Of a DNA stretch of 8,015 nt, positions 5,615 to 8,015 are shown in pieces. This DNA is from Bacteroidales bacterium (GTDB lineage: Bacteria; Bacteroidota; Bacteroidia; Bacteroidales; GCA-2711565): NCBI GenBank assembly GCA_029938505.1, contig JAOZUV010000080.1:1-8015 (forward strand). The letters are read 5' to 3'. Both the position numbers and the translations under genes were made by a program. Below the pieces are notes generated by a model. The model was given only the letters and a program-made list of their open reading frames with translations, was not told where the DNA came from and did no database searches. The stretch's first letter is position 1; every line of letters begins with the position of its first letter.

Positions 5615-5626
5615 TCAACTAATTAA
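5613..5626 (+). repeat. 14-bp direct repeat, right copy
   Basis: AGTCAACTAATTAA repeats 4686-4699 exactly. It begins on the last two bases of the ligase stop codon, so the repeat pair encloses the ligase with its own ribosome site. Recombination between the copies would remove the gene cleanly. In DNA this AT-rich, one 14-bp repeat in 8 kb is not rare by chance; the precise position is what is suggestive. Confidence 0.6.
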
Positions 5627-5642
5627 AGAGGGCATAACACTT

Positions 5643-5819
5643 ATGGATTGCAATAAATGTGAAGATGGAATTATTGATGAAATCTGCGGAACCTGTAACG
5701 GGTCTGGAGAGGGTCAATATGATGGATCAACTTGTCCCTCTTGCAAAGGCAGTGGGAATGAAAAATCTTACTGTGATTGTGTTTTGGGTGACGAAAGATT
5801 ATCAAAGGAGGTTTTCTAA
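5643..5819 (+). CDS. DnaJ-type zinc finger mini-protein, 58 aa
   Basis: The ATG at 5643 opens a 58-codon frame whose TAA overlaps the next ATG by one base. It carries two copies of the DnaJ Cys-rich repeat CxxCxGxG: C-G-T-C-N-G-S-G at residues 15-22 and C-P-S-C-K-G-S-G at 31-38. These are flanked by C3-x-x-C6 and by C44-x-C46, giving eight Cys, enough for two zinc sites as in the DnaJ zinc domain. There is no J-domain. In DnaJ this module helps hold unfolded proteins. Stand-alone versions occur in phages and bacteria with mostly unknown roles. The ribosome site AAAGAGG (5625-5631) is 11 bases away, a little far, and partly overlaps the direct repeat. Confidence 0.8.
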   Translation: MDCNKCEDGIIDEICGTCNGSGEGQYDGSTCPSCKGSGNEKSYCDCVLGDERLSKEVF

Positions 5820-6166
5820 TGGTTACTTTTTGTAAATGTGAAACCTGCCAAGACATTAAGAAAAAAATGGAAAATAAAACCACATCTGATCACAATAAAA
5901 ACCTTGTAGAAATATCATCAGAGTATTGCATTGATGTAGATAATGGTAAATACTCTGTTTATCAGAAAAAGAATGGAGCTTTAAGAGCTTCGGGACACGG
6001 GGGCTGGCGGAGAATTTTAACAGGAGATAATCTTGTATTCAATCTGATGGTTGAATTAATTGAAGCTAAAGAAAAGATTCAAAAGGTGTCTGATGCACTA
6101 AAACCACAAGAGTTTAGTATTCCTATTGAAATTATTTCAAAAATTATAAAAGGAGAAATAAATTGA
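5819..6166 (+). CDS. Hypothetical protein with N-terminal Cys cluster, 115 aa
   Basis: One of the strongest ribosome sites in the window, AAAGGAGG at 5804-5811, lies seven bases before the ATG, which overlaps the upstream TAA. The N-terminus has C5-x-C7-x-x-C10, a partial metal-site pattern with His25 further on. The body has a strand-rich block (YCIDVDNGKYSVYQKKNGAL), then R-x-S-G-H-G-G-W-R-R, and a helix (DNLVFNLMVELIEAKEKI). The order strand block, W, G-D-N-L-V, helix is one I recall from small phage proteins without known function. The final helix (IPIEIISKIIKGEIN) is amphipathic. It is not a membrane protein, and the stop overlaps the next TTG start. Confidence 0.75.
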   Translation: MVTFCKCETCQDIKKKMENKTTSDHNKNLVEISSEYCIDVDNGKYSVYQKKNGALRASGHGGWRRILTGDNLVFNLMVELIEAKEKIQKVSDALKPQEFSIPIEIISKIIKGEIN

Positions 6167-6396
6167 ATCTTGCATCCTGTAGCAATTGTGGAAATGTAAT
6201 TGATCTGAGTAAGGTAAAGTTCATAGACACAGAAATACCAGATGATCCCAATGATGACGAAAGAGATGAAGATGGGTACTTTGTGACAAACGAAACATCA
6301 TATAATCCAGATCTTATTTGGGGTGATGATTATGCCCCGCTTGATACATGGCAATGTCGGGTATGTAAAGAATTTAATGGTAAAGGGGAAGAATAA
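6163..6396 (+). CDS. Acidic two-knuckle zinc-binding protein, TTG start
   Basis: The start is a TTG at 6163 overlapping the previous TGA (TTGA). AGGAG at 6151-6155 is seven bases away, and no in-frame ATG follows before the middle of the frame, so TTG is the best choice. C6-x-x-C9 and C65-x-x-C68 probably form one zinc site at the two ends of the 77-residue chain. The linker between them is very acidic (DDPNDDERDEDG, residues 27-38). This arrangement resembles small zinc-ribbon proteins with a large insertion. Strong negative charge could mean protein or nucleic-acid mimicry, but that is speculation. Its TAA shares a base with the next ATG. Confidence 0.75.
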   Translation: MNLASCSNCGNVIDLSKVKFIDTEIPDDPNDDERDEDGYFVTNETSYNPDLIWGDDYAPLDTWQCRVCKEFNGKGEE

Positions 6397-6563
6397 TGAC
6401 AACTTTATGTTTGGCTGTATTAATTTACACATTATCAAAAGCAGGAGTAAGTCCGGATAATATCCACAGTATTACTGCATTTCTTGGATTTATTTCTGTA
6501 ATAGCTGATGGGATTATATTTACAAGTATATTATCAAGTGAGGTGGTAGAATGGATCATATAA
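6396..6563 (+). CDS. Very small two-span membrane protein, 55 aa
   Basis: The ATG overlaps the previous stop (TAATG), and AAAGGGGAA at 6382-6390 provides a ribosome site five bases away. The 55 residues are hydrophobic almost throughout. A first segment covers about 2-15 (TTLCLAVLIYTLSK), then a short polar turn (AGVSPDNIH), then a second longer segment at about 25-47 (ITAFLGFISVIADGIIFTSIL). It ends S-S-E-V-V-E-W-I-I. The hairpin topology and size would suit a holin-like or other phage membrane protein, but no endolysin lies nearby, so I leave the function open. The next gene starts inside its last 13 bases. Confidence 0.65.
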   Translation: MTTLCLAVLIYTLSKAGVSPDNIHSITAFLGFISVIADGIIFTSILSSEVVEWII

Positions 6564-6718
6564 TGATAGCAAGAGTAATGGCTTTAGTTGCTGAAATGGA
6601 AGCTTTAAAGGTTGATGTTGAAGTCTTGAAAATTGAATCTCCTGATATGGCAGAAAGATTTCAAGAAAAAGCTGACCAGCTATACGGTGTTGCATCAGAA
6701 CTTCAAACGTTGTGTTAG
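6551..6718 (+). CDS. Very small helical protein, 55 aa
   Basis: The ATG at 6551 lies inside the end of the membrane gene, with GAGGTG at 6540-6545 five bases upstream. The product is nearly all helix-forming (ARVMALVAEMEALKVDVEVL, then PDMAERFQEKADQLYGVASELQ). Hydrophobic residues are spaced as in a two-helix coiled-coil hairpin broken at E-S-P-D, residues 29-32. It has no Trp, no metal site and no membrane segment. The overlap with the upstream gene suggests coupled translation and perhaps a shared complex. A partner role is only a guess. I do not recognise the family. Confidence 0.65.
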   Translation: MDHIMIARVMALVAEMEALKVDVEVLKIESPDMAERFQEKADQLYGVASELQTLC

Positions 6719-6723
6719 TAAAT

Positions 6724-6936
6724 ATGAAAACAGTAAAAGGTGCTAATTATATATACGTTGTTGGTGATACTATCGAACATTCTGACTTCCCCGGACAATT
6801 TATCATCCAAGAAATTAAAAAAGACACCATTATAGTAAATAAAATAGGCCACAATGAATTTATAGAATTACCTCATAAGGGTATAGGGCAAATGCATTTC
6901 CCTAAATATGTGTTGCTGAAAGGACCTTCTAAATGA
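6724..6936 (+). CDS. Small beta-rich hypothetical protein, 70 aa
   Basis: An in-frame GTG at 6712 overlaps the preceding gene, but neither it nor the ATG at 6724 has a clear SD. I chose the ATG because it follows the upstream stop by five bases and gives a compact product. Sequence such as YIYVVGDTIEH, FIIQEIKKDTIIVNKIG and FIELPHKGIG alternates hydrophobic and polar residues and looks like a small five-strand barrel (SH3- or KOW-like). Such folds often bind RNA or protein, but I see no defining motif. The stop overlaps the next gene as ATGA. The missing ribosome site suggests reinitiation after the upstream gene. Confidence 0.65.
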   Translation: MKTVKGANYIYVVGDTIEHSDFPGQFIIQEIKKDTIIVNKIGHNEFIELPHKGIGQMHFPKYVLLKGPSK

Positions 6937-7280
6937 AAGTACTTAAAAAGAAATTCAGAAAAAAAGAACCTGCTGAGAAAGACAAACTTAATCGCCCTAT
7001 ATGTAAAAAAATAATAATGAAAAAGAAACTGGGCAGGTGGTGTAATTGCTATGAAGGCAGATTACCTTATCCTATTGAATGTCAAAATAATAAATTACAT
7101 CCGATAACATATATTTTTAAAGACGGCAAAAAAACACTTTTGTGTGATAGATCTATTTGCCTAAGCTGTGAAAGACAAGTTGAATTTATTCCTTGGAAAG
7201 GAGGTAGATGGGAAAAAATAAAAACAGCAATTGCAAACTCAGAAGATTTACGAGATATGGATTTTATTTATAAAAGGTGA
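6933..7280 (+). CDS. Basic Cys-rich probable zinc-binding protein, 115 aa
   Basis: The ATG overlaps the previous TGA (ATGA), and AAAGGA about seven bases upstream serves as ribosome site. The first 35 residues are strongly basic (MKVLKKKFRKKEP, then KKIIMKKKLGR). Cys occur at 24, 37, 39, 50, 71, 76 and 79, with C37-x-C39 and C76-x-x-C79 as the best metal pairs. C71 and C50 may complete one or two zinc sites. The basic charge together with the zinc pattern points to nucleic-acid binding, perhaps as a transcription or translation factor of the phage. There is no catalytic motif such as HNH. I do not recognise a named family. Confidence 0.75.
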   Translation: MKVLKKKFRKKEPAEKDKLNRPICKKIIMKKKLGRWCNCYEGRLPYPIECQNNKLHPITYIFKDGKKTLLCDRSICLSCERQVEFIPWKGGRWEKIKTAIANSEDLRDMDFIYKR

Positions 7281-7285
7281 TAAAT

Positions 7286-7537
7286 ATGGCGCCCAAAAGA
7301 AAATATGAATTAAGTGGTCAAAAATTCGGACACTTATTAGTTTGCGTAGAAGGAGAACCGTATGTTTACATAACTACAGGAAGAAAAGAAAGGCAATGGT
7401 GGTGTATGTGTGCTTGCGGAAAAGAATCTGTGCTTGTACGACAAACAAATCTATTAAATGGCAAAACAAAATCATGTGGATGTCTAAAAAGGAAAGATAC
7501 AAATGTATTGTTTTGTAAAACTATGTCAAAATTGTAA
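7286..7537 (+). CDS. Phage zinc-ribbon protein (CxCxC...SCGC), copy 1
   Basis: The GTG at 7277 overlaps the upstream stop, but AAAGGTGA (7273-7280) is well spaced only for the ATG at 7286. The product (83 aa) has the pattern G-Q-K-F-G-H-L-x-V near the start, W-x-C-x-C-x-C-G (Cys 40, 42, 44) and a C-terminal K-S-C-G-C (Cys 64, 66). I know this arrangement from many phage and prophage proteins, where the domain stands alone or sits next to AP2 or HNH nuclease domains. It probably binds zinc and nucleic acid. No nuclease part is present here. It is a paralogue of 7654-7893, with about 23 identities over 56 positions by hand. After SCGC the tail is a short unlike extension overlapped by another frame. 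Confidence 0.8.
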   Translation: MAPKRKYELSGQKFGHLLVCVEGEPYVYITTGRKERQWWCMCACGKESVLVRQTNLLNGKTKSCGCLKRKDTNVLFCKTMSKL

Positions 7538-7595
7538 ATATTGGGGATGGTCTACATTAAATATACCGCAAGATCAATGTCCCAAAGATAATTAA
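7503..7595 (+). CDS. Possible 30-aa Cys mini-protein overlapping copy 1
   Basis: An ATG at 7503, inside the 3' end of the zinc-ribbon gene but in another frame, has a good ribosome site (AAGGA, 7489-7493) nine bases away and runs 30 codons to a TAA at 7593-7595. The peptide has C-x(4)-C-x-x-C-K-Y-W-G and a later C-P-K. The C-x-x-C-K-Y/F-W...C order is one I recall from short zinc-binding phage peptides. The combination of SD, Cys order and position beside other zinc proteins favours a real micro-gene. Its small size means it could still be chance or a decayed remnant. Confidence 0.4.
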   Translation: MYCFVKLCQNCKYWGWSTLNIPQDQCPKDN

Positions 7596-7614
7596 TTCAA
7601 TTTTACCTCATTAC

Positions 7615-7635
7615 GGGGAGTCTGCGAGGCTTTTT
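7615..7635 (+). terminator. Weak intrinsic terminator candidate
   Basis: AGTCT at 7619-7623 and AGGCT at 7627-7631 can pair as RNA (one G-U pair) around a GCG loop. Upstream G residues can add G-U pairs with the following T-run (7631-7635). It is one of the more GC-rich spots in the area and lies in the 58-base gap before the last gene. The stem is short, so termination would be partial. Confidence 0.35.
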
Positions 7636-7653
7636 CAAAAATAGGAGAAAACA

Positions 7654-7893
7654 ATGACAATCAAAAACATGATAGGATCTAAATACGGCAAATTAACTGT
7701 TCTGCGAGAAGGTGAGTTATATATTCACGTTAAATCCATGACTACAACAAAAAAATGGATATGTGAATGTGAGTGCGGTAATATTATAGAAGTTCGACAA
7801 GACAGCTTGAGAAGCAGAAACACACAATCATGCGGATGTATATCTACTGGGAAAACATCTAATAAAAAAGACAAAAATAGAAATAATCGTTGA
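7654..7893 (+). CDS. Phage zinc-ribbon protein (CxCxC...SCGC), copy 2
   Basis: A clear AGGAG lies seven bases before the ATG at 7654. The 79-residue product repeats the plan of copy 1: G-S-K-Y-G-K-L-T-V, then W-I-C-E-C-E-C-G (Cys 37, 39, 41), V-R-Q-D-S-L, and Q-S-C-G-C (Cys 60, 62). The two copies share an E-G-E-x-Y insert before the Cys block, which suggests duplication inside this phage lineage rather than two independent acquisitions. The C-terminal 17 residues are a basic Lys/Arg/Asn tail (TSNKKDKNRNNR) likely to touch nucleic acid. It is not fused to a nuclease. The possible terminator upstream suggests it may have its own level of expression. Confidence 0.8.
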   Translation: MTIKNMIGSKYGKLTVLREGELYIHVKSMTTTKKWICECECGNIIEVRQDSLRSRNTQSCGCISTGKTSNKKDKNRNNR

Positions 7894-7920
7894 TTTAAGA
7901 CGTTTTAAAAGTTTATGTGT

Positions 7921-7980
7921 ATCATAGCATCATTTTCTTTCAAAACTCATTAATTCACAATGAAAAAATGATATCATGAT
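7921..7980. repeat. Imperfect inverted repeat in right-end gap
   Basis: Positions 7921-7936 (ATCATAGCATCATTTT) and the reverse complement of 7965-7980 agree at 13 of 16 bases, with three central mismatches and a 28-base loop. The right arm contains the 10-bp palindrome ATGATATCAT (7968-7977). No gene is visible in 7894-8015. This may be an operator or hairpin in the leader of a gene beyond the window. Confidence 0.5.
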
Positions 7981-8015
7981 GTAATTTTGACTAAATCTGA
8001 TAACAGAAAAGAGAT

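Noticed and set aside
1..8015. CRISPR array, tRNA genes, rRNA
   Set aside because: No regularly spaced repeats and no recognisable T-arm or acceptor stem pattern were found by eye on either strand.

Overview
The window looks like part of the genome of a large tailed phage, or a prophage or other phage-like element, infecting a bacterium that uses strong Shine-Dalgarno (SD) signals. The reasons are: AT-rich DNA; about 22 genes, all on the + strand; mostly proteins of 30-145 residues; start/stop overlaps (ATGA, TAATG, TTGA) or very short gaps; AGGAG-type ribosome sites; and only two genes with a clearly recognisable enzyme activity. Both are typical phage nucleic-acid enzymes: an SF2 DEAH helicase of the UvsW/SSL2 type and an Rnl2-type RNA ligase. 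No structural, packaging, lysis, integrase or tRNA gene is visible. The host cannot be named from this sequence.

Layout. (1) Positions 2-1980 hold a tight run of six small genes, the first entering from the left edge. One encodes a single-pass membrane protein and one belongs to a conserved small-protein family I recognise but cannot assign a function. (2) Positions 1981-2355 are the only long gene-free stretch. It holds three consecutive hairpins, two of them long perfect inverted repeats (18 bp and 25 bp arms), followed by a sigma70-like promoter with repeats in and around it. (3) Positions 2356-4699 hold a ribbon-helix-helix repressor-like protein, two unknown proteins, the helicase and a possible 32-residue Cys mini-protein. 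(4) Positions 4730-5614 hold the RNA ligase, flanked by a 14-bp direct repeat and carrying an in-frame hexanucleotide repeat. (5) Positions 5643-7893 hold a cluster of tiny genes, most with Cys pairs typical of zinc binding. They include a DnaJ-type zinc finger protein, a gene with a TTG start, two very small genes at 6396-6718, and a paralogous pair of zinc-ribbon proteins near the right end. (6) Positions 7894-8015 hold no gene, only an imperfect inverted repeat.

How it may work together (inference). The left run probably ends before the structured region. The promoter at about 2264-2312 probably starts a second transcription unit led by the RHH protein, which may regulate itself through the repeats overlapping that promoter. 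The helicase would act in phage recombination, replication or repair, and the ligase in RNA repair. The many small zinc-binding proteins are probably host-takeover or accessory proteins. The most interesting unexplained signals are the hairpin array at 1989-2210, whose last hairpin can display CCUCCU (the anti-SD core) in a loop, and the repeat-flanked RNA ligase cassette.
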